Shown piece after piece: positions 25,352 to 34,170 of a stretch of 64,000 bases of DNA (position 1 is the first letter of the stretch; every line of letters starts with the position of its first letter). The notes under the pieces are model-generated. The model saw only the letters and a program-made list of their open reading frames with translations, was not told the DNA's origin and made no database searches. The DNA lies in contig DELZ01000002.1 in the NCBI GenBank assembly GCA_002354635.1, positions 124,001 to 188,000 on the forward strand, in the 5' to 3' direction. A program made the translations under genes and the position numbers. This DNA comes from Sphingomonadales bacterium UBA2683. Lineage in GTDB: Bacteria; Pseudomonadota; Alphaproteobacteria; Sphingomonadales; Sphingomonadaceae.

Positions 25352-25375
25352 GCGCAGCCGGTTTCCCGGCTGCGC
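25352..25375. terminator. Hairpin between the deacylase and TonB-receptor genes
   Basis: A perfect 10-bp stem, GCGCAGCCGG (25352-25361) with CCGGCTGCGC (25366-25375), encloses a TTTC loop. It starts right after the stop codon at 25350 and sits between convergent genes, so it could end both transcripts. The U-run is weak. Confidence 0.55.
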
Positions 25376-25395
25376 TTCCAAATCGATATGAGCAG

Positions 25396-27477
25396 TTAGA
25401 ACCCGGTCCAGCGTAGTCGGACAAAAGCACTCCTGCCTGCTCCAGGCAGGCGTGCGCCCAACGGCACGTCCGAACCGCTGACGCGGTTATAGCCGGCCAG
25501 ATGTTCGGTGTAATTTTTGTCGAACAGATTTTCGACACTGGCGTCGAGCGTGACGCTTGGCGTCAGTTCGACATGACCGAATAATCCCGCCAGCAAATAA
25601 CCGTTGCTCGACTGTTCATCATTGGTCGCAGAGATTTTGTTCTGATCAGCAAAGGCCTGCAGTTCCGCGCCCAGATGCCAGGTTTGTTCCTGCCAGCTCA
25701 AAGCGACGCGCGCATTTGGCGGAGCGATGCGATAGAGATTATCGTCAATATCGCGCCGTTTCGCCCGGACATAGCTGGCGGTGCCGTCCAGATGCAGTGG
25801 CCCGCTGATATTCCAGCCGAAATCGAGGTCGGCACCGTAAAGTTCCGCATCGACATTGCCGAAGCGCAACGGTGTCGGATCGCCGTTCATATTGGCAACC
25901 ATTTCCACCGGACTGTTGATGACGCCCGGCGTGTCATCATATGGCACGCCCTGAATGAAATCATCGACGCGGCGATAGAATAGCGTTGGTCGGGCATAAA
26001 AGCGGCTATCCTGATAGTCGAAACCAATCTCGGCGATCCATGCCTTTTCATTGCGCAGATTCAGATCGCCGACATAGATATTGCCGTCGGCAAGACCGCC
26101 ACTTGCACCGGTCGGCAACCATGAGAAGCGCTCGACGGCATTGGCGACGCGCGTTTTATAGGCGAGCGACAGGCGGGGTTTGAAACTGCCCATATCGCTC
26201 CAGAAGCGCGCGGCGACATCAATCGTATCATCGGACCAGCTGCGATCCGAAGCCGCGAAGCCAATGGCCAGAATACGAGGACCCATCGGAACGGCGCTGC
26301 CCAAAAACGGCGCACCTGCCTGCATCCGGTGATGATCAATACGGGCGCCGATTTCGGCTTCAATTGGGCCAAGTGCCAAACGGCTCTCAACGAAGCCACC
26401 GATGCGGCTACCCGAAATATTGTTGAGCGATGTCAGAAAAAAATCCGCGTTCATTGGATTGGTGATCCGCACATCCTTGTCCATCAGTTCAACATCTGCG
26501 CCCAATCGGACATGCCGTTCCGGAGTGCCAATGCGTAAGGCTGTGGCAGCCGTAATGGTGTCCGCATCGGCAAAAGTGGCGCGGAGATTCATCGGACTGA
26601 CTGGCCCTTGTCGCAGCGAAAAATTATCCATCAGATGCCGAACCGCGACATGGCCCGCTTCCACTTCCAGATAAAGATTGTCGCTGAGTTTGCCTTCATA
26701 GGCGAGCGACAGGAAGTCGGTGTTGAAATACTGGATATCCATCGGGAACGGCGGGTTGCCGGTCGGGTCGGTTTCCTGACGGTGATAGGACAGCGTCAGG
26801 CTGCCGTCGCCGACTTTCAGGCCGGCATGGGCGCCATAGTTCAGACGCTCGAAGCTGGATGAAGCGATTGACCCACCCGGAAATTGCAGATCATCGCCTT
26901 TTTCGTAGGATGCGATCACCCCCAGTTTGACCCGTTCATTGGACAGGCTGACAAGTCCCCCCAATAGATAGCTGTTGTCACCGCTGCGATAACCCGCGGT
27001 CAGATCGGCCTGCGGTTGCATGGCAGTGCCCTCGGAAAATTGCACCTGCTTCAAAATGGCATTCACGCCACCGCCGAGGCCGGGGCCCTTGCGAACCGGG
27101 CTGATGCCGCGGTCTATTTCGATCCGGTCGACCAGAGCCATGGGGGCATAATGCAGCGGCGGGTCCATCAGATTTGGCCCGCCCGAAGAAAAGCGCTGGC
27201 CATTGACGCGGACCAATATCCGGTCACCAAACAGGCCGCGATACTGGACCTGGCCGGACAGGCCGCCATTGTCGATCAGGGCAGCGCCCGGTGCGCGGGC
27301 CACCAGTGCTGCAGCGTCGGGGGTGGAAATGATCTCCTTGTCGCTTTCGATCTCGTCGGTGGTCGCCGTGGTGCGCTGACCGGTGACAATGATATCGGTT
27401 AGGGGGTCAGCTTCGGCAAAGGCAGGCGAGGCAAGGGCGATGTTCGCCGTAAAGGCGGTTAATATTATTCTGTTCAT
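25396..27477 (-). CDS. TonB-dependent outer-membrane receptor
   Basis: 693 residues from the ATG at 27477 (MNRIILTAF). The signal peptide is about 1-22. A candidate TonB box, DIIVTGQ, comes soon after. The plug has VQYRGLFGDRILVRVNGQRF and PNLMDPPLHYAP, and the 22-stranded barrel ends in the C-terminal Phe (RLRWTGF). A DUF2946-like gene lies 98 nt upstream on the same strand. DUF2946 proteins often occur with copper genes, and the Met/His/Pro-rich plug loop would suit a metal, so copper or metal-complex uptake is a reasonable guess only. Confidence 0.9.
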   Translation of the reverse strand: MNRIILTAFTANIALASPAFAEADPLTDIIVTGQRTTATTDEIESDKEIISTPDAAALVARAPGAALIDNGGLSGQVQYRGLFGDRILVRVNGQRFSSGGPNLMDPPLHYAPMALVDRIEIDRGISPVRKGPGLGGGVNAILKQVQFSEGTAMQPQADLTAGYRSGDNSYLLGGLVSLSNERVKLGVIASYEKGDDLQFPGGSIASSSFERLNYGAHAGLKVGDGSLTLSYHRQETDPTGNPPFPMDIQYFNTDFLSLAYEGKLSDNLYLEVEAGHVAVRHLMDNFSLRQGPVSPMNLRATFADADTITAATALRIGTPERHVRLGADVELMDKDVRITNPMNADFFLTSLNNISGSRIGGFVESRLALGPIEAEIGARIDHHRMQAGAPFLGSAVPMGPRILAIGFAASDRSWSDDTIDVAARFWSDMGSFKPRLSLAYKTRVANAVERFSWLPTGASGGLADGNIYVGDLNLRNEKAWIAEIGFDYQDSRFYARPTLFYRRVDDFIQGVPYDDTPGVINSPVEMVANMNGDPTPLRFGNVDAELYGADLDFGWNISGPLHLDGTASYVRAKRRDIDDNLYRIAPPNARVALSWQEQTWHLGAELQAFADQNKISATNDEQSSNGYLLAGLFGHVELTPSVTLDASVENLFDKNYTEHLAGYNRVSGSDVPLGARLPGAGRSAFVRLRWTGF

Positions 27478-27575
27478 GATAAATCCCAAACGGCCATGTC
27501 CCATCGCGTGGGCGGGCCGCAAAAAATGCAAATGGTGCGATCCATCACCCGTCAGGGCGAAGACCGCGCGCTATT

Positions 27576-28022
27576 TCAGATGTTTTGGGAAATTACCGGC
27601 GGCCCGGTTGCGGGCGGAATGTTGATCCGGTTGCGCAGCGCGAAGCGGCGGGGTTCGGAAGGTTCGTGCGTGGCTGGCTGCAATGTTGGCAGCGACAGCA
27701 CGGGAGCTTCGGCAGCCGGGCCGAAGGCAGAGCCGAACGCGAAGGCGCAGGCGGACGTGTCCTGTTTGGATGCCGGTTCGGGCGTGTCATTCTGCTTGCC
27801 ACCATATACCAGCTTGAGCAGCGCATAGTCCGGATCATTCGGCGCGATGGTCAACAGGTTGTTGGCATGACCGGAACAGAGCTTGATCGCGAAACCGTCC
27901 GCGGTCTGGGTCGGCATGAAGCCTTGCGGGGCCAGGGCGTTCACCAATAGCGCAAGTAACGCGAAAGCGTGAAACGCCGACTTGGTTTTCAGGAACCGGG
28001 AAAGAGAGAGGTGCTGAGTCAT
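27576..28022 (-). CDS. DUF2946-like small exported/membrane protein
   Basis: 148 residues from the ATG at 28022 (MTQHLSLSRF); a longer frame to 28058 exists but lacks a better start. The N-terminal hydrophobic segment AFHAFALLALLVNALAPQGF anchors or exports it. Then follow a short motif with Cys and His (IKLCSGHANN) and a second Cys region (DTSACAFAFG). This arrangement resembles DUF2946, often found with copper and TonB genes. It precedes the TonB receptor in the same direction. The function is unknown; metal binding is inference. Confidence 0.6.
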   Translation of the reverse strand: MTQHLSLSRFLKTKSAFHAFALLALLVNALAPQGFMPTQTADGFAIKLCSGHANNLLTIAPNDPDYALLKLVYGGKQNDTPEPASKQDTSACAFAFGSAFGPAAEAPVLSLPTLQPATHEPSEPRRFALRNRINIPPATGPPVISQNI

Positions 28023-28146
28023 GGTGTCAGCGGGCGCTATATTGCGCGGTGAGGACAAATGCTAGTCTTCTCAACCGTATCGGAAGCAAGACCCCGAAAA
28101 TGACGGTTCAAGTCAGTTCGGTTCGATGGCGGCAGAGCAAATTTTC

Positions 28147-28267
28147 GTCACTCCAACGAAGGCTGGGGCCAAGCCCAATCGGGTGTTGGAACGCTAGTTT
28201 TTATTCTTGGCAAGAATTCGCGGGAGAAAGCAAAATTGGTTTAGGCTCCAGCCTTCGCTGGAGTGAC
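28147..28267. repeat. Inverted repeat between dnaN and the DUF2946-like gene
   Basis: The 24-bp arm at 28147-28170 (GTCACTCCAACGAAGGCTGG...) pairs with 28244-28267 (...CCAGCCTTCGCTGGAGTGAC), 22 of 24 positions matching, with about 73 bp between. This is the GTCACTCCAGCGAAGGCTGG type common in alphaproteobacterial spacers. It occupies most of the 270-bp gap. Nothing else was recognised there. Confidence 0.8.
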
Positions 28268-28328
28268 AGAATAACTCTTCATATTCTTCTCCTTCAAGGG
28301 AGAGGGGCTAAAATTCTATCAAGGATCG

Positions 28329-29444
28329 TCAGACCCGCATCGGCATCAGCACATAGAGCGCGGTCGACTTGTCATTCTCGCGGATCAGCGTCGGTGCGCT
28401 GGCATCGGCCAGGTGCAGTTCCACGGTATCGCCTTCGATCTCGCCGAGAATATCCATCAGATATTTCGAGTTGAAACCGATTTCGAATGTTTCATCCTTG
28501 TAGGAACCGGGCACTTCTTCCTCGGCCTTGCCATTTTCGGGCGAGGTGACGGAGAGGGTGATCTTGTCGTCGCCAAGCGCCATTTTTACGGCGCGGGTTT
28601 TTTCGGTGGCGATGGTCGAAACGCGGTCGACGCCCTGGGCAAAGCTTTTCGCGTCAATCTTGAGCAGCTTGTCATTGCCGGTTGGAATGACCCGGGTGTA
28701 ATCGGGGAAGGTGCCGTCGATCAGCTTGCTGGTCAGGATCGCGGTGCCGAGCGTGAAGCGGATCTTGCTGGCCGAAAGATCGATCTGCACTGACGATTCA
28801 CTATTCTCGTCAAGCAATTTGCGCAATTCATTGATGCATTTGCGCGGAACGATCACGTCGGGCATGCCTTCTGCGCCGGCAGGACGAGGCAGGGTGACGC
28901 GCGCAAGACGATGACCGTCGGTGGCGGCGGCCTTCAGAACCGGCGTTTCCTCATCCTGTACGTGCAGGAAAATGCCGTTGAGATAATAGCGGGTTTCCTC
29001 GGTCGAGATGGCGAAGCGGGTCTTGTCGATGATCTGGATCAGCGAGGTTGCTGGCAATTCAAAGCTGGTCGGCAGTTCGCCTTCGGCAATGACCGGGAAA
29101 TCGTCGCGGGGCAATGTCTGCAGGTTGAACCGGGCGCGGCCGGCGTTGACCTTCATCTTGCCATCGGCCGCATCCAGCTGGACTTGCGAGCCGTCGGGCA
29201 ATTTGCGGGCGATGTCGAACAATGTGTGCGCAGAAACGGTGGTCGACCCGGCGGTTTCTACCTGGGCCTCGACGGTTTCTACCACCTGAAGATCAAGATC
29301 GGTTGCCATCAGTTTGATGCTGCCGTCGGCGCTGGCTTCGATCAGCACGTTGGAGAGAATGGGGATGGTGTTGCGCCGCTCAACCACGGACTGGACATGG
29401 CCCAGGCTCTTTAGCAATGCCGCGCGTTCAATGGTCGCTTTCAT
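28329..29444 (-). CDS. DNA polymerase III beta sliding clamp
   Basis: The sliding clamp tethers DNA polymerases to DNA and binds many repair factors. Its 371 residues match the family and contain three repeated clamp domains (about 1-120, 128-245, 247-371). Recognisable stretches are ERRNTIPILSNVLIEA, LPRDDFPVIAEGELP and the conserved C-terminal end ALYVLMPMRV. The gene stands apart from dnaA here. The 230 bp upstream (29445-29674) show no other gene, and dnaN is divergent from the phosphatase gene. Confidence 0.97.
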   Translation of the reverse strand: MKATIERAALLKSLGHVQSVVERRNTIPILSNVLIEASADGSIKLMATDLDLQVVETVEAQVETAGSTTVSAHTLFDIARKLPDGSQVQLDAADGKMKVNAGRARFNLQTLPRDDFPVIAEGELPTSFELPATSLIQIIDKTRFAISTEETRYYLNGIFLHVQDEETPVLKAAATDGHRLARVTLPRPAGAEGMPDVIVPRKCINELRKLLDENSESSVQIDLSASKIRFTLGTAILTSKLIDGTFPDYTRVIPTGNDKLLKIDAKSFAQGVDRVSTIATEKTRAVKMALGDDKITLSVTSPENGKAEEEVPGSYKDETFEIGFNSKYLMDILGEIEGDTVELHLADASAPTLIRENDKSTALYVLMPMRV

Positions 29445-29674
29445 AAACCGTCCTTCTTGTTCCCAATCGCCCGTGAAAATAGATGTGCGGAAGCACGCCG
29501 CACAGGTTCACGGATAGTCCATGGCTTCATTAACAATAAAGTGCCGCAGGGCAAGCCTGATCGCGGGTGGATGTCCGATAATGCCGTGAAAAACTGTGGA
29601 AAAAAGCGTGAAGGCGGCTAAAGCCGCAGGGGCAGGGGGTGGATTTGGCCATTTCGGGACGGAACAGGGTTAAT

Positions 29675-30319
29675 ATGAGCGGCATCGATACTAACGGAAA
29701 ACGCCTGTTTATCGCACGGCATGGCGAGACGATCTTCAATCTGGCCGGTCGTATCCAGGGCGACCATGTCCACACGCCGCTGACCCGTACCGGTTTTGCC
29801 CAGGCCGATGAAATGGGCAGAGCGCTGGCGCTGCATCTGGCGGAGGAAGAGCCGGTGCTCGATCTGATCGCCTCCGACACCGACCGGGCGCTGCAAACGC
29901 TGTCGGTGATAGCCGAACATGTCGGTGCGGACTGGCATCAGACGCGCAGCGATGCGCGGCTGCGCGAGATCGATATGGGGGATTGGGGTGGTGTCTGGTA
30001 TCGCGATCTCGCCGGCAAGCTGGAAATCGACGAAAAGGAACGTCTGTTTGCTACGGTGGCTCCGGGTGGCGAAGATTATCCTGCTATTGCCAAGCGGCTC
30101 GAATATTGGCTGTCCGATCAGGAATTTGACCGCGATGCCGTGCTCATCAGCCACGGCATGACCAGCCGGGTGTTGCGCGGACTATTGACCGGTCTTGCTC
30201 CGCATCCGCGCTTTGGCGCGCCGATTGCGGAAGGTCTGCCACAAGGTTCGATTGTCCAGATATGCGATGGCGTGGAAGACATTATCCACATTGGCGGAGG
30301 GGAAGGGGAGAAGGCTTGA
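29675..30319 (+). CDS. Histidine phosphatase family protein
   Basis: 214 residues from the ATG at 29675 (MSGIDTNGKR). The catalytic His16 is in IARHGET, the second catalytic His in SHGMTSRVL, and the acidic residue region in DLIASDTDRALQT. It belongs to the phosphoglycerate-mutase-like branch and may dephosphorylate small molecules or proteins. Its stop overlaps the TTG start of the next gene by 4 nt, implying coupling. Confidence 0.88.
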   Translation: MSGIDTNGKRLFIARHGETIFNLAGRIQGDHVHTPLTRTGFAQADEMGRALALHLAEEEPVLDLIASDTDRALQTLSVIAEHVGADWHQTRSDARLREIDMGDWGGVWYRDLAGKLEIDEKERLFATVAPGGEDYPAIAKRLEYWLSDQEFDRDAVLISHGMTSRVLRGLLTGLAPHPRFGAPIAEGLPQGSIVQICDGVEDIIHIGGGEGEKA

Positions 30320-30810
30320 AAAAGCGGTTCGTTCTCCTCGGTCTGGCCATGTCCCTGTCAGCGGTTCCGGCAAGCGCGAAGGATTCCCTTGGCATATTCA
30401 ACAGCTGGGGCGCGTTTCGAGATCCGGACGTTCCGCGCTGTTATGCGATTGCCGAGTCGGAGGAAATTACCGGCAAGGCAGAACGCAAATCCTTTGCTAC
30501 CGTCGGCTTCTGGCCCAAACGCTCAATCCGGCGGCAATTCCATGTCCGGCTCAGCCGCGACCGTTCCACCAACAGCCGCGTGATTGTAAGCATCGCCGGT
30601 CGCCGGTTCCAGTTGTCCGCCACCCGCTCTGATGGCTGGTCGCAGGACCGGCGCATGGATGCCGCGATTAACGCCGCGATCCGGTCAGCCACCAGCATGA
30701 CCGTTGAAAGTGTCGGACGCGACGGCAAGCCGATCGTCGATGCCTACCGCTTGCGCGGCGCGGCCACAGCGATTGACGCCGCATCATTGGGCTGTTCGCG
30801 GTTGCGGTAG
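30316..30810 (+). CDS. Exported IalB-like hypothetical protein
   Basis: 164 residues from the TTG at 30316, overlapping the phosphatase stop (TTGA). The signal peptide is about 1-22 (ends PASAKD). The mature protein has GAFRDPDVPRCYAIAESE, a basic middle region and the C-terminal GCSRLR. Two Cys could form a disulfide. It resembles invasion-associated locus B-type proteins distantly, as seen in many sphingomonads. The function is unknown. A longer open frame starting at 30262 lacks a signal-compatible start. Confidence 0.65.
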   Translation: MKKRFVLLGLAMSLSAVPASAKDSLGIFNSWGAFRDPDVPRCYAIAESEEITGKAERKSFATVGFWPKRSIRRQFHVRLSRDRSTNSRVIVSIAGRRFQLSATRSDGWSQDRRMDAAINAAIRSATSMTVESVGRDGKPIVDAYRLRGAATAIDAASLGCSRLR

Positions 30811-30833
30811 ATTTTCCTGTGGACAGGCACTAT

Positions 30834-32090
30834 ATGCCGCCCATGCAGATTCCCGGCCACATAGATCCCGTTCCGTTACCCGCCAAGGTCACCCCGCGTG
30901 CCGATGGCCGTGTCGATATTATCGGCCTCAGTCCGCTGGAGATTCGTGGCCTGATGAACGAGGCCGGGCTCGACGAAAAACAGGCCAAACTGCGGTCCAA
31001 GCAGCTGTTTCACTGGATTTATCACCGCGGTGTGACCGATTTTCACCAGATGACCGATCTTGGCAAGACGCTGCGCCCCTGGCTGGCGGAACGCTTCGTT
31101 GTCGGGCGGCCGGAGATTGTAGAAGCGCATCTGTCGGAGGATGGCACCCGCAAATGGCTGCTGCGCTCGGCGGATGCCCAGGATTATGAGATGGTCTTCA
31201 TCCCCGATGAAGACCGGGGCACGCTATGCATCTCTTCTCAGGTAGGGTGCACGTTGAACTGCCGATTCTGCCACACCGGAACGATGCGGCTTGTGCGCAA
31301 CCTGACCCCCGGCGAAATTGTCGGCCAGGTCATGCTGGCGCGTGATGCGCTGGGTGAATGGCCGAAAGGCGTTATGGATTTTGCCGACGAGGAAGAAGCG
31401 GAAAATACCAAGGAATATAACCAGGCCTATAAATCGGACGGGCGCCTGCTGACCAATATCGTGTTGATGGGCATGGGTGAGCCGCTGTATAATTTCGACA
31501 ATGTCCGGGATGCGATGAAGATCGTGATGGATGGCGATGGGCTCGCGCTGTCCCGCCGCCGGATCACGCTGTCGACCAGCGGCGTGGTGCCGATGATCGC
31601 GCGCGCGGGAGCCGAGATCAACGTCAATCTCGCGATTTCACTGCACGCGGTGAACAAGGAAACAAGGGACGAGATTGTCCCGCTCAACCGCAAATATTCG
31701 ATCGAGGAACTGCTGCAGGCCTGCGCCGACTATCCGGGTGCGAACAATGCGCGGCGGATCACCTTCGAATATGTGATGCTGAAGGACAAGAATGACAGCG
31801 ATCAGGATGCGCGCGAGCTGGTCAATCTGTTGCGCAATTATGATCTGCCGGCCAAGGTCAATCTGATCCCGTTCAATCCCTGGCCCGGCTCCGACTATGA
31901 ATGTTCGGCACCGGAGCGGATCAAGGCCTTTTCGAAAATCATTTTCGATGCGGGAATCAGCGCACCGATCCGGACTCCGAGAGGCCGGGATATCATGGCG
32001 GCGTGCGGCCAACTGAAATCCGCGAGCGAAAAGAAAAGCCGGGCCGAGCTGGATCGTCTGGCCGAAGAGAAGCAGGCGGCGCTCGGCTAG
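30834..32090 (+). CDS. Dual-specificity 23S rRNA / tRNA methyltransferase RlmN
   Basis: RlmN is a radical SAM enzyme that methylates C2 of A2503 in 23S rRNA and of A37 in some tRNAs. The ATG at 30834 gives 418 residues; a GTG at 30819 would add five. The SAM cluster motif is CTLNCRFC (C-x3-C-x2-C). The second catalytic Cys, which carries the methyl group, lies in the C-terminal DIMAACGQL. GEPLYNFDNV and ISLHAVNKETR are typical. The stop shares CTAG with the convergent Rid gene. Confidence 0.95.
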   Translation: MPPMQIPGHIDPVPLPAKVTPRADGRVDIIGLSPLEIRGLMNEAGLDEKQAKLRSKQLFHWIYHRGVTDFHQMTDLGKTLRPWLAERFVVGRPEIVEAHLSEDGTRKWLLRSADAQDYEMVFIPDEDRGTLCISSQVGCTLNCRFCHTGTMRLVRNLTPGEIVGQVMLARDALGEWPKGVMDFADEEEAENTKEYNQAYKSDGRLLTNIVLMGMGEPLYNFDNVRDAMKIVMDGDGLALSRRRITLSTSGVVPMIARAGAEINVNLAISLHAVNKETRDEIVPLNRKYSIEELLQACADYPGANNARRITFEYVMLKDKNDSDQDARELVNLLRNYDLPAKVNLIPFNPWPGSDYECSAPERIKAFSKIIFDAGISAPIRTPRGRDIMAACGQLKSASEKKSRAELDRLAEEKQAALG

Positions 32091-32476
32091 GCGACCGCAA
32101 TCACGTCAATCTCGACCATCAGGTCTGGCAAGGCGAGGGCGCGGACCTCGACGATCGTGTCCGCCGGATAGGGATACTCAAAATAGACCTTGCGTGCCTG
32201 CACGATTTTCGGGAAATTCTCCATATCGGTCAGGTAGATGGTGACCTTGACGATCTGGTCCCGGCTGCTGCCGGCCGCGTGCAGAAGTCGGTCGATATTG
32301 ACGAAAACCTGTTGCAGCTGCGCGTCGAAATCACCGACGCCAACGACTTCACCCTGCTCGTGTATTGCTGCCTGGCCGGAGAAAAACAGCATGTCACCAA
32401 CCTGCCATCCCGGCGATATGGCATAAGGAGCAAGCGGATCGGGATCGATCTTGATGACCTGTTTATGGGTGCTCAT
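32087..32476 (-). CDS. Rid-family protein (YjgF/YER057c/UK114), non-canonical active site
   Basis: A 129-residue small trimeric-type protein. SGQAAIHEQGEVVGVGDFDAQ, NIDRLLHAAG and the C-terminal VEVRALALPDLMVEIDVIAV mark the family. RidA destroys reactive enamine/imine intermediates through an Arg (Arg105 in E. coli, in the ARSCVEV motif). Here the matching segment is ADTIVEV, with Asp106 in that position. The protein is therefore probably not a RidA-type imine deaminase but another Rid subgroup of unknown role. Confidence 0.88.
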   Translation of the reverse strand: MSTHKQVIKIDPDPLAPYAISPGWQVGDMLFFSGQAAIHEQGEVVGVGDFDAQLQQVFVNIDRLLHAAGSSRDQIVKVTIYLTDMENFPKIVQARKVYFEYPYPADTIVEVRALALPDLMVEIDVIAVA

Positions 32477-32530
32477 GATTATTCATCCTTTCAAGCCTGA
32501 CTTGTCTTGTGGCGAAAATTGGCTGTTTTT

Positions 32531-32564
32531 AAAAGAAAAAAAGGGCGGGTATTGCTACCCGCCC
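32531..32564 (-). terminator. Rho-independent terminator of the porin-like gene
   Basis: A 9-bp stem, GGGCGGGTA (32543-32551) with TACCCGCCC (32556-32564), is followed in the minus direction by an A/T tract that reads as a U-run (32531-32542). It lies about 27 bp downstream of the outer-membrane barrel gene. Confidence 0.8.
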
Positions 32565-32590
32565 CTCATCTTCATACCGATCCGTAGAGA

Positions 32591-33130
32591 TCAGAATTTC
32601 AAGCCGAGGCTCACGAGACCCTGGTTGCGGGAAACGCCGGCTTCATAGTTGCTGTAACGATATTCCGCGCGCGTGAACATCTTGTCGCTGAGCTTGTACT
32701 CGATGCCAGCACCGACGCGAACACCATCACCATTTTCGCCGCCGAGACCGGGGGAAGACACGCGAGCATTGGTGTAGCCTGCTTTCGCATAGAGCAGAGC
32801 GGCATCGCCCACGACAAAGCCGAGGCGGGCGCCGGCGTAAAGATCACGGCCCACTTCGATACGACCGCCGACATTGGAAATCTTGCCAGTGGATTCGGTT
32901 GCTTCGAGTTCGGCACCGTAGACGACATTGCCCGACTGGATGTCATAGCCAAGCGAGCCGCCGTAAAGGAAGCCGTCGATATTGTCGACGCCGGCAATGC
33001 CCGTGTCAATATTGTCATATCCTGCGATCACTGTGGTTTTTACACCAGAAAAATCACCTTGTTCTTGAGCCATTGCGGGGGATGCAAGCACAGATGCTGC
33101 AATAGCAACTGCTATTGATACATTTTTCAT
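32591..33130 (-). CDS. Small outer-membrane beta-barrel (OmpA-/Omp25-like)
   Basis: A 179-residue exported protein (signal peptide about 1-21, ending AMAQE). It has eight or so amphipathic strands and glycine-rich turns (YGGSLGYDIQSG, YAGARLGFVVGDAALLYAKA) and ends in an aromatic residue (LVSLGLKF). This is typical of small porin-family barrels (Omp25/Omp31 type). It has its own terminator downstream. Its upstream region, shared with the cytochrome b gene, is AT-rich. A structural or adhesion role is inferred from the family. Confidence 0.85.
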   Translation of the reverse strand: MKNVSIAVAIAASVLASPAMAQEQGDFSGVKTTVIAGYDNIDTGIAGVDNIDGFLYGGSLGYDIQSGNVVYGAELEATESTGKISNVGGRIEVGRDLYAGARLGFVVGDAALLYAKAGYTNARVSSPGLGGENGDGVRVGAGIEYKLSDKMFTRAEYRYSNYEAGVSRNQGLVSLGLKF

Positions 33131-33283
33131 TTATTTATATTCCTTGATTTTACGATTAAACGACCACTAATTTTTATAACTTGAAGTCTTCTTTCGTGGT
33201 CGACGATTGATATATGTCTGCGAATATGAATGACAACTGCATGGCCGCATTAAAATCGTAACAAACATCATTTTGGCTCACTG

Positions 33284-33301
33284 TGTTGTTTATATACAAC
33301 A
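33284..33301. promoter_or_regulatory. Palindrome in the porin/cytochrome b divergent spacer
   Basis: TGTTGT (33284-33289) and ACAACA (33296-33301) flank TTATAT, giving a perfect 6-6-6 dyad in the AT-rich 221-bp spacer 33131-33351. It may be an operator for either divergent gene. The regulator is unknown. Confidence 0.4.
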
Positions 33302-33351
33302 GCTGGTGGTTGTAACGACGGGCTTGGCAACAGCGAACCAGCGGCTAGAAT

Positions 33352-34170
33352 ATGCATATCCACAAGGAGTCTGATATTATCCCGCAACCGCGCCATCGCC
33401 TGACCACCCGATTATGGCACTGGATCAATGCGCTCTGCCTGCTGGTGCTGCTGATGAGCGGCCTGACCATCTTCAATGCCCATCCGCGGCTCTACTGGGG
33501 AGAATATGGGGCCAATAACGACTATGCCTGGATGGCGGTCGGTTCATCGGAACGGATCGGCTATCTGCGGCTGGGTGATATGCGCATCGACACGACCGGT
33601 TTTCTGGGAAACTGGCAGGACAGCAGTGGACGAACACAGACTTGGGCCTTTCCCGGCTGGGCTACCATTCCTTCCTATTACAGTCTGGCCGACGGTCGCC
33701 GCTGGCATTTTTTCTTCGCCTGGATATTCAGCTTCGGGCTGACATTGTTCATGATCCGATCGTTGTGGAACCGGCATATCCAGAGCGACCTGCGCATGCG
33801 CAGGCAGGAATGGCGGCCCTCCAACATCTGGCGATCGTTCCGCGACCACAGCCGGATATCGGTGATCCGGCAATCCTGGGACAAACCCTATAATGTGATC
33901 CAGAAACTGAGCTATATCGGCGTGATCTTTATTCTTCTGCCATTGATGATCATGACAGGTCTGACCATGTCGCCAGCGATGGACGCCAACTGGCCGTTGC
34001 TCACCGAGCTGTTCGGAGGCCGCCAGTCGGCCCGTTCGCTGCATTTTATCGCCGCGTTTCTGCTGGTGCTTTTTTTCCTGATCCATATGTTGATGGTGCT
34101 GTTGTCCGGGCCGCTGCGTCAGACGAGAGCGATGATCACGGGCGGGCAGGCGAGGGGAGTCGATAAATGA
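33352..34170 (+). CDS. Cytochrome b subunit of a membrane-bound molybdoenzyme (b561-like)
   Basis: A 272-residue integral membrane protein with four to five hydrophobic helices (about 24-44, 118-138, 188-210 and 226-252) and candidate haem ligands H15 and H23 in the first (RHRLTTRLWHWINALC), plus His in LHFIAAFLLVLFFLIHML. It resembles thiosulfate-reductase/formate-dehydrogenase-type cytochrome b. Its stop overlaps the next gene start by 4 nt (ATGA). It therefore most likely exchanges electrons between the quinone pool and the coupled molybdoenzyme. Confidence 0.87.
   Translation: MHIHKESDIIPQPRHRLTTRLWHWINALCLLVLLMSGLTIFNAHPRLYWGEYGANNDYAWMAVGSSERIGYLRLGDMRIDTTGFLGNWQDSSGRTQTWAFPGWATIPSYYSLADGRRWHFFFAWIFSFGLTLFMIRSLWNRHIQSDLRMRRQEWRPSNIWRSFRDHSRISVIRQSWDKPYNVIQKLSYIGVIFILLPLMIMTGLTMSPAMDANWPLLTELFGGRQSARSLHFIAAFLLVLFFLIHMLMVLLSGPLRQTRAMITGGQARGVDK

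Noticed and set aside
27016..27402. Open frame antisense to the TonB receptor start
   Set aside because: It is a shadow of the receptor and has no recognisable fold or start signal.
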